Below the pieces are notes generated by a model. That model was not told where the DNA came from, made no database searches, and worked only from the letters and a program-made list of their open reading frames with translations. Below are positions 43,983-53,040 of a DNA stretch of 64,000 bases, piece by piece. This stretch comes from Pseudomonas sp. DTU12.3 (GTDB taxonomy: Bacteria > Pseudomonadota > Gammaproteobacteria > Pseudomonadales > Pseudomonadaceae): positions 1,677,501-1,741,500 of the forward strand of contig NZ_CP027218.1 of assembly GCF_004124275.1 (NCBI RefSeq). The letters run 5' to 3'. Position 1 is the stretch's first letter; each line of letters begins with the position of its first letter. Both the position numbers and the translations under genes were made by a program.

Positions 43983-45704
43983 ATGACGAAGGATCGCTCA
44001 GTCTGCGCTGTGCTGTCGCGCAAGACTTCATCGTTTGCTCTGGCCTGCACGCTGCCTTTGCTGTTCTCCCCGGTTTACGCCCAGCCGCAAGCCGATCCGC
44101 AGGACACGCTCAAACGCATCAACCACAACTACAACACCCTAAAGGACGCGTGCCAGGAACCCGATACCGGTGCGGCGCGTGGTCTCTACTATTGCAGCGG
44201 CGTGACGCTGCGCATGGTCAATGACGGGCCTTTCAATCCTTGGGATTACAGTCCTTACGCGATCAAGATTGGCGCGACGTCCTACTCATGGATTCGTAAG
44301 GATCTGAGTACGCGAATCCTTATCCATCCGGCCGGTTTCATCCTGCGCACGCCCTCGGATGCGGCGGCTTTGAATCTGCCGGTCAAAGAGCAGGGCTTTA
44401 CCTGCATCTACGCCTTCGATGGCGGTACCGGGCCGGAGCGCAAGTGGTATGGCTGCGGCTTCTTCGACAGCCGTGAACCGCCGCGTGCCGCACAGGCGGC
44501 GATGAACAATCGCAATGCGGCACTGGCCTACGGTACCTGTGCCGAGGCCGGGGTCAGCACTGCCGAGCAGTGGACGCAGAAATACACCGGCTTGATGAAG
44601 GGGCCGATTCAATACGGCCAATGCTCGTGGAACGCGGAAAAACCCAGTGACTGGAACGCGATGATCCGGGTACACGAGTCGCGGCCAAGCACCACCAACA
44701 AGGACCCCTTTGCCTTCAGTGCCCAGGTCAACGAGTTCATGTTGAAAAACGCCACTGCGACCAACGATGGCAGCGAAAACATGAAGTACATCGATGCCTT
44801 CATCTACAACGTCAACAGCACGCAGAATTTCGCCACCCGCGGTGATCAGGCGCCACCCAAACCCGAGAACGGTTTGAACAGCGCGCGCAATTTCCAGAAG
44901 AAACTTCAGGCGCAAGGCTACAGCGTGCCGATCCTGCGACTGGATTTCACCAAGCCCGCCGAACAGCGTTTCAGCTTCGTCGCTGCCGATCAGGCGATCG
45001 ATCTGACGGTGGCGGGCGATTCCCAGCCGCCGGTGGTTGCGCCAACCTCGAAATACATCGCCAGCGCCACCTGGATCGAGCGCTACGACCCCGGCAGCAA
45101 GAAAAACGAATGGTCGCTCAGCGTCACGCCGACCGCCCAGGGCAAGGCGAACCAGGCCAGCAATCAGGAGGCGGTGTATCAGGAACTGCTCGCGCTGCGG
45201 GGGGCTGATAGCCAGTGGCGCGACAACGAGAAGTCGGCGGGCAGCATGCGCCAGCAACTAACCTGTCTGGTGCAAAACTATCCGGCCAAAACCGAATGGA
45301 ATCTGGAACCCTTCCGTCCCGCTGTCAGCCCGCAGGAAACAGCGAAGGCCGGTTGCAATCCCGCGGCTGCCGCGTCACCGCAATACATCGCCTCCGCTGA
45401 CTGGGTCAAACGTTACGACCCCGGCACCCGCAAGGATGAATGGAGCCTGAGCATCGTGCCCACGGCGGCGGGGCGTGCCTTGCCCAACGAGCAACTCGGC
45501 GCGATCTACGCGCAACTGTTCGCACTCAAGGGCGCAGACAGCAACTGGCGCGACAACGAAACGTCGGCCGGCAGCATGCGCCAGCAATTGGGTTGCGTCC
45601 TGGCCAACTATCGCAACAAGACGCCGTGGAATCTTGAGCCGTTCCGGCCGGCGTTGTCGGACGCCGACACCCGGGCCGCCGGTTGCAACCCTGTTCCTCG
45701 CTGA
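43983..45704 (+). CDS. Secreted protein with two DUF2599-like C-terminal domains (halovibrin-like)
   Basis: A 573-residue protein with a signal peptide (SSFALACTLPLLFSPVYA, cleavage near 33). An N-domain (about 40-350) has several Cys, with CSGVTLRMV, SYSWIRKDLSTRILIHPAGF and YGCGFFD. Two 110-residue repeats follow (354-463 and 464-573), each with YIASA-W, RYDPG, EWSLS, SAGSMRQQL, WNLEPFRP and AGCNP. The repeats resemble DUF2599. The N-domain recalls proteins annotated halovibrin HvnA, a secreted NAD-related enzyme; that link is from memory and uncertain. The paralogue at 45735 follows by 30 bases. Confidence 0.72.
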   Translation: MTKDRSVCAVLSRKTSSFALACTLPLLFSPVYAQPQADPQDTLKRINHNYNTLKDACQEPDTGAARGLYYCSGVTLRMVNDGPFNPWDYSPYAIKIGATSYSWIRKDLSTRILIHPAGFILRTPSDAAALNLPVKEQGFTCIYAFDGGTGPERKWYGCGFFDSREPPRAAQAAMNNRNAALAYGTCAEAGVSTAEQWTQKYTGLMKGPIQYGQCSWNAEKPSDWNAMIRVHESRPSTTNKDPFAFSAQVNEFMLKNATATNDGSENMKYIDAFIYNVNSTQNFATRGDQAPPKPENGLNSARNFQKKLQAQGYSVPILRLDFTKPAEQRFSFVAADQAIDLTVAGDSQPPVVAPTSKYIASATWIERYDPGSKKNEWSLSVTPTAQGKANQASNQEAVYQELLALRGADSQWRDNEKSAGSMRQQLTCLVQNYPAKTEWNLEPFRPAVSPQETAKAGCNPAAAASPQYIASADWVKRYDPGTRKDEWSLSIVPTAAGRALPNEQLGAIYAQLFALKGADSNWRDNETSAGSMRQQLGCVLANYRNKTPWNLEPFRPALSDADTRAAGCNPVPR

Positions 45705-45734
45705 GTGTGTTGGCTAATCAAGGAGATGCAAGCC

Positions 45735-46973
45735 ATGAAAAAACGTCTGATCAGGACTGCTCCATTGCTGATGTTGCCGCTGCTGTTGCACGCGACATGG
45801 GCCAGTGCCGAATCTTGCGAAGAGACGCTGAAAAAGGTCGAAAGTCTGTACAACAAAACCGTCGACAGTTGCGGGCAGGACCCCGCTTCGGACTGCTCGG
45901 GACTACTGGTGCGTGGCACCCACCGCGCCGATCCGGCCAAGGGGCAGAAATGGGATGTGTGGAATCCCAGCCCGAAAGCCGTGGAACTGGGAACATTCGC
46001 CGCTTCGTATATGCGCGCTGACGGCATCAGCTATGAAGACCCGGGCATGAGTACGCAAAACGGCTACTTGATTACGCCGAGAGATCTGATCCGCGACCCC
46101 GAGACGCCGGTGCATGTTTACTGCGCGTTTCCCAACGATGCCTGGACTGATTTTCGCAATGACCGTGGCTGTGGCGACAACAAGAACACCGCGCCGACGG
46201 AAGCGGTCTGCCAGGCAATGAAACCACCGATCAGCAGCCCGAACGGCTGGGTCGCCCACTTCACCCAGTACAACAACAACCGGCAACAGGATCAGTTGCA
46301 GTGCGGTTTCAACATGCGCAATCCGATGAGTAGCAAGGAGCGTGTCGATGCCTTCCGCAATTTCATGGGCGCGCGCAAAGTCATCAACAGTCGCGAGTTT
46401 CAAACCCAGACCGAGCTGCGCCTGGGCAATCCGAAAACCGACGAGCTGCCGATTCTGGCGTTCTTCTACAGTGACCAACGCGGCTTGAACGATGCCATGG
46501 CCAATCAGCGCGATTACAAGGCCAAAACCGGCAAGGACCGCAACATCATCAAGATCAATTTCCCGCAAACCCCGGTCGCCAAGGCCTCGTTCTCGTGCAT
46601 CCAGACCTCGACGCCAGCGGCGCCACAGTTCTGTGAGAAGTACATCGAATCGAGCACTTGGGTACAACGTCCCGATCCGAAACTGGGGCCGAACACCTGG
46701 TCGCTCTCGGTGGTGCCGACCGCTTGCGGCCGCGCGATCAAGGATGACCAGACTGACCGGATGTTTGCCGAGTTGTACAACAAGCACAAAGACGATTCGC
46801 AATGGCGCCAGTACAGCGTCAACGGTGGTTCGTTGCGTCGGCAGATGGTCTGCCATCTGGCGGCAACCTACGACGGCAAGCCGGTGCGCAATAAACTGGA
46901 GTGGAACCTTGAACCGGCGCGTCCGTATGTCGATCAGGCCACCGCTGTAGCGCAACACTGCAACCCGTACTGA
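45735..46973 (+). CDS. Secreted paralogue with one DUF2599-like domain (halovibrin-like)
   Basis: A 412-residue protein with a signal peptide (RTAPLLMLPLLLHATWASA). Its N-domain shares with the preceding protein CSGLLVRGTH, FAASYMRADGISYEDPG, HVYCAFP and RGCGDN, and a later segment RNFMGARKVINSREFQTQ. A single C-terminal domain holds STWVQRPDPKLGPNTWSLSV, GGSLRRQMVCHLAATYDGK, WNLEPARP and HCNPY. The start at 45735 follows AAGGAG. Both genes likely form one transcript that ends at the hairpins near 47 kb. It may be an exported toxin or enzyme. Confidence 0.73.
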   Translation: MKKRLIRTAPLLMLPLLLHATWASAESCEETLKKVESLYNKTVDSCGQDPASDCSGLLVRGTHRADPAKGQKWDVWNPSPKAVELGTFAASYMRADGISYEDPGMSTQNGYLITPRDLIRDPETPVHVYCAFPNDAWTDFRNDRGCGDNKNTAPTEAVCQAMKPPISSPNGWVAHFTQYNNNRQQDQLQCGFNMRNPMSSKERVDAFRNFMGARKVINSREFQTQTELRLGNPKTDELPILAFFYSDQRGLNDAMANQRDYKAKTGKDRNIIKINFPQTPVAKASFSCIQTSTPAAPQFCEKYIESSTWVQRPDPKLGPNTWSLSVVPTACGRAIKDDQTDRMFAELYNKHKDDSQWRQYSVNGGSLRRQMVCHLAATYDGKPVRNKLEWNLEPARPYVDQATAVAQHCNPY

Positions 46974-46985
46974 CAATACACCCCG

Positions 46986-47070
46986 TGTAGGAGCTGCCGC
47001 AGGCTGCGATCTTTTGATCTTGATCTTAAAAACAAAGATCAAAAGATCGCAGCCTGCGGCAGCTCCTACA
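46986..47070. repeat. REP inverted pair, GCCGCAGGC class
   Basis: Opposed arms around CTTGATCTTAAAAACAAAGATC. It lies 13 bases after the stop of the single-domain secreted protein. Confidence 0.95.
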
Positions 47071-47088
47071 GGGGGATTTCGCAGGCAC

Positions 47089-47118
47089 AAAAAAAACGGC
47101 CCGAGGGCCGTTTTTTTT
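47089..47118. terminator. Bidirectional terminator
   Basis: AAAAAAAACGGCCC and GGGCCGTTTTTTTT form a perfect stem with T-runs on either strand. It serves the secreted-protein genes from the left and the liv operon (last stop 47133) from the right. Confidence 0.93.
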
Positions 47119-47132
47119 GTTGGGTGCATGCA

Positions 47133-47834
47133 TCAGCCGCCGAGGTACGCCTCGCGTACTTTCGGGTCGGTCAGCAGTGCTTCACCGGTACCTTGCATGA
47201 CGACGCGGCCGTTCTCCAGAACGTACGCCCGGTCAGCGATTTTCAGCGCCTGGTTGGCGTTCTGCTCGACCAGGAACACCGTCACACCGTCCTTGCGCAG
47301 CATTTCGATGATGTCGAAAATCTGCTGGATGATGATCGGTGCCAGGCCCAGCGACGGCTCGTCGAGCAGCAGCAGTTTCGGCTTGCTCATCAGCGCGCGG
47401 CCGATGGCGAGCATTTGCTGTTCGCCGCCGGACATGGTGCCGCCGCGCTGGTTGAAGCGTTCTTTCAGGCGCGGGAACAGACCGAGGACCTTGTCCATTT
47501 GCTCCTGATAGTCGCCCTTGTCGGTGAAGAAGCCGCCCATGGACAGGTTTTCTTCAACGGTCAGACGGGCAAACACCCGACGACCTTCCGGCACCACCGC
47601 GATGCTCTTGCGCATGATCTGCGACGAGTCCTGGCCGATCAGTTCCTCACCCATGTAGCGGATGCTGCCGCTGTGCGCTTGCGGCGAACCGCAGAGCGTC
47701 ATCAGCAGCGTGGATTTGCCGGCACCGTTGGCGCCGATCAGGGTGACGATCTCGCCCTGACGGACTTCGACGTTGACGCTGTGCAGGGCCTGGATCTTGC
47801 CGTAGAAGGTGGAAACGTTTTCGAACTGCAGCAT
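47133..47834 (-). CDS. livF: Branched-chain amino acid ABC transporter, ATP-binding subunit LivF
   Basis: A 233-residue ATPase. Walker A is GANGAGKST (about 36-44), the signature MSGGEQQMLAIGRALM, and Walker B LLLLDEPSLGLAP. It is the LivF/BraG member of the transporter, last in the operon, and abuts livG with no spacer. Together with LivG it drives import of leucine, isoleucine and valine. Confidence 0.96.
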   Translation of the reverse strand: MLQFENVSTFYGKIQALHSVNVEVRQGEIVTLIGANGAGKSTLLMTLCGSPQAHSGSIRYMGEELIGQDSSQIMRKSIAVVPEGRRVFARLTVEENLSMGGFFTDKGDYQEQMDKVLGLFPRLKERFNQRGGTMSGGEQQMLAIGRALMSKPKLLLLDEPSLGLAPIIIQQIFDIIEMLRKDGVTVFLVEQNANQALKIADRAYVLENGRVVMQGTGEALLTDPKVREAYLGG

Positions 47835-48602
47835 TTACGCTTCCCCCAGGTAGGCTTTGATCACTTCAGGATTGTCGCGGATCTGTTCCGGCGTGCCGTC
47901 AGCCAGAGGCGTGCCCTGGTTGATCACGACGATGTGGTCGGAAATGCTCATGACCAGTTTCATGTCGTGTTCGATCAGCAGCACCGTCACATTGTGCTCT
48001 TCACGGAGCATGCCGATCAGCGCCTTGAGGTCTTCGGTTTCCTTCGGGTTCAGGCCGGCGGCCGGTTCGTCGAGCATGAGGATCCGCGGACGGGTCATCA
48101 TGCAGCGAGCGATTTCCAGACGCCGTTGCTGACCGTAGGCCAGGGTGCCGGCGGTACGGTTGGCGAACTCCTTGAGGTTGACCTTTTCCAGCCAGTACTC
48201 GGCAAACTCCATGGCCTCGCGCTCGCTTTTGCGGAACGACGGCGTCTTGAACAGGCCAGCCAGGAAGTTGGTGTTCAAGTGACGGTGCTGGGCGATCAAC
48301 AGGTTCTCGACCGCCGTCATGTCCTTGAACAGGCGCACGTTCTGGAAGGTGCGCACCACGCCTTTAAGGGCGATCTTGTGGCCCGGCAGGCCTTGAATCG
48401 GCTCGCCGTCGAGCAGAATGCTGCCGCCCGTTGGCTGGTAGAAACCGGTCAGGCAGTTGAATACGGTGGTCTTGCCCGCGCCGTTCGGCCCGATCAGCGC
48501 AACCACTTGTTTCTCTTTGACGGTCAGGGCCACGCCGTTGACCGCGAGCAAACCGCCGAAGCGCATGCTCAGGTTTTCGACCTTAAGAATCTCGCGGCTC
48601 AT
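47835..48602 (-). CDS. livG: Branched-chain amino acid ABC transporter, ATP-binding subunit LivG
   Basis: A 255-residue ATPase of the LivG/BraF type. Walker A is GPNGAGKTT (about 38-46), the signature is [16 protein letters not shown], and Walker B is [13 protein letters not shown]. The long insertion typical of LivG, with [20 protein letters not shown], is present. It overlaps livM by 4 bases (48599-48602) and pairs with LivF. Confidence 0.96.
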   Translation of the reverse strand: MSREILKVENLSMRFGGLLAVNGVALTVKEKQVVALIGPNGAGKTTVFNCLTGFYQPTGGSILLDGEPIQGLPGHKIALKGVVRTFQNVRLFKDMTAVENLLIAQHRHLNTNFLAGLFKTPSFRKSEREAMEFAEYWLEKVNLKEFANRTAGTLAYGQQRRLEIARCMMTRPRILMLDEPAAGLNPKETEDLKALIGMLREEHNVTVLLIEHDMKLVMSISDHIVVINQGTPLADGTPEQIRDNPEVIKAYLGEA

Positions 48603-49855
48603 TTTCGCAACTCCATGTGTGGGCGTTGCATCGGCAGCAGACCTTGTGGACGCCAGATCATCATCAACACCATCAGCGCACCGAACATCAACATCCGGTA
48701 CTCGCTGAACTCACGCATCATTTCCGGCAACAGGATCATCACCACAGCGGCGAGGATCACACCCAACTGCGAGCCCATGCCACCCAGCACGACGATGGCG
48801 AGGATGATCGCCGACTCGATGAAGGTGAACGATTCCGGGGTCACCAGGCCCTGACGGGCAGCGAAGAAGCTACCGGCGAAACCGGCGAAGCTCGCGCCGA
48901 GGGTGAACGCCGACAGTTTGATGATCGTCGGATTCAGACCCAGTGCCCGGCAGGCGATTTCATCTTCACGCAGCGCTTCCCACGCACGGCCGATCGGCAT
49001 GCGCAGCAGACGGTTGATGATGAACAGCGCCGCCAGTGCCAGCAACAAGGCCACCAGGTAGAGGAAAATCACCTTGTTGATCGAGTTGTATTGCAGGCCG
49101 AAATACTCGTGGAAGGTCTGCATGCCTTCCGCGGCTTTACGCTCGAAGGTCAGGCCGAAGAACGTCGGTTTCTCGATGTTGCTGATGCCGTTCGGACCGC
49201 CAGTGATGTCGGTCAGGTTACGCAGGAACAGACGGATGATCTCGCCGAAGCCGAGGGTCACGATCGCCAGATAGTCACCGCGCAAGCGCAACACCGGGAA
49301 GCCCAGCAGGAAGCCGAACGTCGCCGCCATCAGGCCGGCAATCGGCAGACAGATCCAGAAGCTCAAACCGTAGTAGTGCGACAGCAGCGCGTAGCTGTAG
49401 GCGCCAACGGCGTAGAAGCCGACGTAACCGAGGTCAAGCAGACCGGCCAGACCGACGACGATGTTCAGGCCGAGGCCGAGCATCACGTAGATCAGGATCA
49501 GCGTCGCGATGTCCACCGCGCCACGCGAGCCGAAGAACGGCCACACCAGCGCACCGATGATCAGCGCAATGATGAAGTAGCGTTGCGTGGTCGGCAGGGT
49601 CAGGAAGTTACTGGCCTTGGCCGGGATCAGCGGCAGGCCCGGCGAGGAATTCCACGCCTTGCTGATCTGCTGGTTGAACAGCACCCGCAGGAACATCAGC
49701 ACCGAGCAGATGGCGATGGTCGCCAGAATCATCGGGCTGGTGTTGTGCACTTCGAGGTTGATGCCGACGATGGTCAGTTTCAGACCGAGTACCGGGTAGG
49801 CCACGGCCCACACCAGCAAAGCGCTGAACAGCGCCTGTTTAAGATTCCTAGTCAT
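48599..49855 (-). CDS. livM: Branched-chain amino acid ABC transporter permease LivM
   Basis: A 418-residue inner-membrane permease with about ten helices. It is longer than LivH because of an N-terminal extension of two helices. The EAA-type loop is [20 protein letters not shown]. It forms the channel with LivH. Its start overlaps the stop of livH by 4 bases (49852-49855), and its stop overlaps livG by 4. Confidence 0.95.
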   Translation of the reverse strand: MTRNLKQALFSALLVWAVAYPVLGLKLTIVGINLEVHNTSPMILATIAICSVLMFLRVLFNQQISKAWNSSPGLPLIPAKASNFLTLPTTQRYFIIALIIGALVWPFFGSRGAVDIATLILIYVMLGLGLNIVVGLAGLLDLGYVGFYAVGAYSYALLSHYYGLSFWICLPIAGLMAATFGFLLGFPVLRLRGDYLAIVTLGFGEIIRLFLRNLTDITGGPNGISNIEKPTFFGLTFERKAAEGMQTFHEYFGLQYNSINKVIFLYLVALLLALAALFIINRLLRMPIGRAWEALREDEIACRALGLNPTIIKLSAFTLGASFAGFAGSFFAARQGLVTPESFTFIESAIILAIVVLGGMGSQLGVILAAVVMILLPEMMREFSEYRMLMFGALMVLMMIWRPQGLLPMQRPHMELRK

Positions 49856-50775
49856 ACTTTCTCAACCTCCGGACGGCCCAGAATGCCGGTCGGACGGAAC
49901 AACAGCACCAGAACCAACAAGCCGAAAGCCACGACGTCCTTGTATTGGTCGCCGAAGATATCGGCACCAAACGCTTCCGCCACCCCCAGCACCAGCCCGC
50001 CGAGCATGGCGCCGGGGATGCTGCCGATACCGCCGAGTACCGCTGCGGTGAAGGCTTTGAGGCCGACGAGGAAACCGGCGTTCGGGTTGATCACGCCGTA
50101 TTGCATGCTCAGCAGCACGGCCGCGATGGCCGCCAGCGCAGCACCAATGACGAAGGTCAGGGCGATGATGTTGTTGGTGTTGATGCCGAGCAGGTTGGCC
50201 ATCTTGATGTCTTCGGCACAGGCGCGGCAGGCGCGGCCCAGGCGAGAACGGGAGATGAACAGCGTCAGGCCGAGCATGGCGACCAGGGTCACCACGAACA
50301 CCACGATTTGCATGTAGGAAATCAGCACTTCATGTGCGCCACCTGGCCCGAAGGAAATGTTCCCGGGGATCAGGTTGGGGATGGATTTGTCCTTGGAGTC
50401 TTGCGCCAGCAGAACCGTGTTCTGCAGGAAGATCGACATACCGATGGCGGAGATCAGCGGGATCAGACGGTTGCTGCCGCGCAGGGGGCGGTAGGCGATC
50501 CGTTCGATGCTGTAACCATATGAACTGGTGACAACGATGCTCGCGATGAAGGCGGCGGTCATCAACAGCGGGACGTTGTCGATTCCCATCATGGCCAGCC
50601 CGGCGATGGCGATGAACGCCACGTAGGAACCGATCATGTACACCTCGCCGTGGGCGAAGTTGATCATTCCAATGATGCCGTAAACCATCGTATAGCCGAT
50701 GGCGATCAGGGCATACGTGCTGCCAATGGTCAGGCCATTAACCAGCTGCTGGAAGAAGTGATAGAGGTCAGGCAT
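49852..50775 (-). CDS. livH: Branched-chain amino acid ABC transporter permease LivH
   Basis: A 307-residue permease with eight to nine helices. The N-terminus [20 protein letters not shown] and the loop [20 protein letters not shown] are typical of LivH/BraD. The ATG follows AGGAGCG at about 6 bases. It begins the permease-ATPase block and is separated from the binding-protein gene by 230 bases with a hairpin. Confidence 0.96.
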   Translation of the reverse strand: MPDLYHFFQQLVNGLTIGSTYALIAIGYTMVYGIIGMINFAHGEVYMIGSYVAFIAIAGLAMMGIDNVPLLMTAAFIASIVVTSSYGYSIERIAYRPLRGSNRLIPLISAIGMSIFLQNTVLLAQDSKDKSIPNLIPGNISFGPGGAHEVLISYMQIVVFVVTLVAMLGLTLFISRSRLGRACRACAEDIKMANLLGINTNNIIALTFVIGAALAAIAAVLLSMQYGVINPNAGFLVGLKAFTAAVLGGIGSIPGAMLGGLVLGVAEAFGADIFGDQYKDVVAFGLLVLVLLFRPTGILGRPEVEKV

Positions 50776-50955
50776 TACAACGCTCCTAAAAACCTGATAC
50801 GCATTTCACTGGTGGAGTCATTTTCCCGCCCGGCCCCGTGGATCTATATCCACTTCGAATCCGGGTTTTGCCAGCGAACCGCTGATGACGGTTTTGAGAT
50901 TTTCAGGTGGGGAGACTGGCGGATCACGCCAGCGCGGCCCATACATTCGTAAAAC

Positions 50956-50982
50956 AAAGCCCACGGCACGCCGTGGGCTTTA
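50956..50982 (-). terminator. Hairpin between braC and livH
   Basis: AAAGCCCACGG and CCGTGGGCTTT pair perfectly around a 4-base loop. On the minus strand it is followed by GTTTTACG, a weak T-run. It lies 23 bases after the binding-protein stop and may partly terminate, giving more binding protein than permease. Confidence 0.7.
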
Positions 50983-51005
50983 TTGGCAGTCAGTCAGGGC
51001 GCGCC

Positions 51006-52133
51006 TTACTGAGGCGAAACTTCAGTTTTTGGTTTGCCGAAGTGCCACTCGTAAACCACAAATTTGAAGTCCTTCAGGTCACCCTTGGCGTCGAAGCTCA
51101 GATCGCCAGTCGGGGTTTTGAAGGTGCCGGCGTGAATGGCTTCAGCCACTTTGGCCGGGTCTTCGCTCTTGGCAGCGGCGATACCGCCGGCAATCACTTC
51201 AACCGCCGAGTAGGAAGGGAACACGAACGGGCCGCTCGGGTCTTCTTTCTTCGCCTTGAATGCATCCGCCAGGGCAATGTTGGCCGGATCCTGGTCGAAG
51301 GATTTCGGCAGGGTTACCAGCAGACCTTCGGAAGCGTCTTTGGCGATCTGCGAAATGGAGTCGTTACCCACGCCTTCCGGACCCATGAACTTGGCTTTCA
51401 GGCCTTTTTCAGCCGATTGACGCAGGATCAGGCCCAGCTCCGGGTGGTAGCCGCCGTAGTAAACGAAGTCGACGTTGGCTTGCTTGAGTTTGGCGATGAT
51501 CGAGGAGAAGTCCTTGTCGCCGGCGTTGACGCCTTCGAACACGGCAACTTTCACGCCTTTCTTCTCAAGGGTCGATTTGACGGCGGTGGCGATGCCTTCA
51601 CCGTATTGCTGTTTGTCGTGCAGCACAGCAACGATTTTCGGTTTTACGTGATCGGCAATGTAGTTACCGGCGGCAGGGCCTTGGGCGCTGTCCAGACCGA
51701 TGGTGCGGAAGACCATTTTGTAACCACGGGCGGTGATGTCCGGGCTGGTGGCAGCCGGGGTGATCATGATCACGCCTTCGTCTTCGTAGATGTCCGAAGC
51801 CGGTTGAGTGGAGCTGGAGCACAGGTGACCGACGACGAACTTGACGCCGTCGTTGACGACCTTGTTCGCTACCGCTACCGCTTGTTTCGGATCGCAGGCA
51901 TCGTCGTATTCAACGGCTTCGAGTTTCTTGCCGTCGACGCCGCCCTTGGCGTTGATCTGTTCGATGGCCATGCGGGCGCCACTGAACTGCATGTCGCCGT
52001 ACTGGGCTACTGGACCGGTTTTAGGGCCGGCGATACCGATTTTGATGGTGTCAGCTGCGAACGAATGGCTGGCAACCCCGGCCAGAACCATAGCGGCAAA
52101 CAGTTTGGAAATCTGCTTAGTAGCCTTAGTCAT
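51006..52133 (-). CDS. braC: Branched-chain amino acid ABC transporter, periplasmic binding protein
   Basis: A 375-residue protein with a signal peptide ending near SHSFAA (residue 26). The type I periplasmic fold begins DTIKIGIAGPKTGPVAQYGD; other marks are GVKFVVGHLCSSSTQPASD and YYGGYHPELGLILRQ. It binds leucine, isoleucine, valine and often alanine. It is first in the bra/liv operon. GGAGCAC precedes the ATG. The 354-base region upstream holds a perfect 16-base palindrome. Confidence 0.96.
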   Translation of the reverse strand: MTKATKQISKLFAAMVLAGVASHSFAADTIKIGIAGPKTGPVAQYGDMQFSGARMAIEQINAKGGVDGKKLEAVEYDDACDPKQAVAVANKVVNDGVKFVVGHLCSSSTQPASDIYEDEGVIMITPAATSPDITARGYKMVFRTIGLDSAQGPAAGNYIADHVKPKIVAVLHDKQQYGEGIATAVKSTLEKKGVKVAVFEGVNAGDKDFSSIIAKLKQANVDFVYYGGYHPELGLILRQSAEKGLKAKFMGPEGVGNDSISQIAKDASEGLLVTLPKSFDQDPANIALADAFKAKKEDPSGPFVFPSYSAVEVIAGGIAAAKSEDPAKVAEAIHAGTFKTPTGDLSFDAKGDLKDFKFVVYEWHFGKPKTEVSPQ

Positions 52134-52235
52134 AGTGCTCCACTCTTACTGTTGTAATTTTTTTTGAGTTCTGGCGCCGTAGCAGCAGAACCGGGTCAGA
52201 TATCTTTGCGATACCCTCCGGAAATGCCCCCGGCA

Positions 52236-52251
52236 ACTGTACCGGTACAGT
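52236..52251. promoter_or_regulatory. Perfect 16-base palindrome, candidate operator
   Basis: ACTGTACCGGTACAGT lies in the 354-base region 52134-52487 between braC and the DUF2288 gene. It is about 100 bases upstream of the braC start and could be the site of a dimeric repressor. It does not match the LexA pattern (spacing too short). Confidence 0.45.
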
Positions 52252-52487
52252 GTAGAGCGCCGGTTGTCAGCCTGGGAAGCGGGCGCCGAGGGGCAAAACT
52301 TGGGGGTGTCGCATTTTTGAATGAAAAAGACAGAATTGCGGCGGGGCGTTCGTGGGCATATATCCCAATCAACAGCATTCCTTGGCGTTCCTGCTCTTTT
52401 CGTTCGGTGCAGCCATTTGCAACCGGGTTTTGCTGACGGACCACCGACGTTATCATTTGCGTCGATTTCTTTTCCGGAACAGCGCCC

Positions 52488-52808
52488 ATGAATCAAGAAC
52501 CTAGCACCCTCTATGCCAAGCTGCTTGGTGAAACCGCATCTATTACCTGGAAGGAGTTGGAGCCGTTCTTCGCCAAGGGTGCCCTATTGTGGGTCGACCC
52601 TACGCTGGATCTGATCGCCGCGGCTGAGGCCGTGGCCTCGGACGAAGGCGAGAAAGTGGCTGCCTGGCTGGCCGAAGACAAGGTCGCCAAGCTGTCTGAA
52701 ACGCGGGCGCTGGATCTTTTCGAACGTGATCCGCCGTTGTGGGCGGTGGTGGTTTCGCCGTGGATTCTGATCCAGGAAAGGGCAGTCGCCGCAGACCCTG
52801 CACCTTGA
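52488..52808 (+). CDS. DUF2288-family protein
   Basis: A 106-residue soluble protein. TLYAKLLGETASITWKELEP and FFAKGALLWVDPTLDLIAAA fit the DUF2288 pattern, and the C-terminal PPLWAVVVSPWILIQER is typical. No signal peptide or membrane segment. It is divergent from braC and alone. Function is unknown. Confidence 0.88.
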   Translation: MNQEPSTLYAKLLGETASITWKELEPFFAKGALLWVDPTLDLIAAAEAVASDEGEKVAAWLAEDKVAKLSETRALDLFERDPPLWAVVVSPWILIQERAVAADPAP

Positions 52809-52930
52809 TGGTGCGACCGGTCGTCAGCGAAAAGTGTGTAGCCGAGTAGCGTGATGGCACCTTGCCGTAGAGAAACACCACAAGCGAGGGTGGCATCACG
52901 GTGACGTAAACGTAACGGGAACAGTTTAGT

Positions 52931-52960
52931 AAGCAGCCTAACGGCTGCTTAATTGTTTCT
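52931..52960 (+). terminator. Hairpin after the DUF2288 gene
   Basis: AAGCAGCC and GGCTGCTT form an 8-bp stem with a TAAC loop, followed by AATTGTTTC. It lies about 120 bases after the stop; the weak T-run makes the assignment moderate. Confidence 0.5.
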
Positions 52961-52967
52961 GGATATG

Positions 52968-53022
52968 ATCGTTCCCACGCAGAGCGTGGGAACGATAGTG
53001 GGAGCGAGCCTGCTCGCGAAGG
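52968..53022. repeat. Composite of a GCGTGGGAACGAT palindrome and a REP arm
   Basis: ATCGTTCCCACGC and GCGTGGGAACGAT form a hairpin at 52968-52996. A single GTGGGAGCGAGCCTGCTCGC arm follows at 52999-53018, with no opposed partner nearby. Confidence 0.8.
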
Positions 53023-53040
53023 CGGCGACTCGGTTCCGGA

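Noticed and set aside
48617..50317. 566-codon plus-strand frame opposite livM and livH
   Set aside because: Antisense to two permease genes; the His/Gln/Asp-rich product is typical of reversed membrane protein codons.
52236..52251. LexA (SOS) box
   Set aside because: LexA sites have CTGT, eight bases, then ACAG; here the gap between CTGT and ACAG is six.
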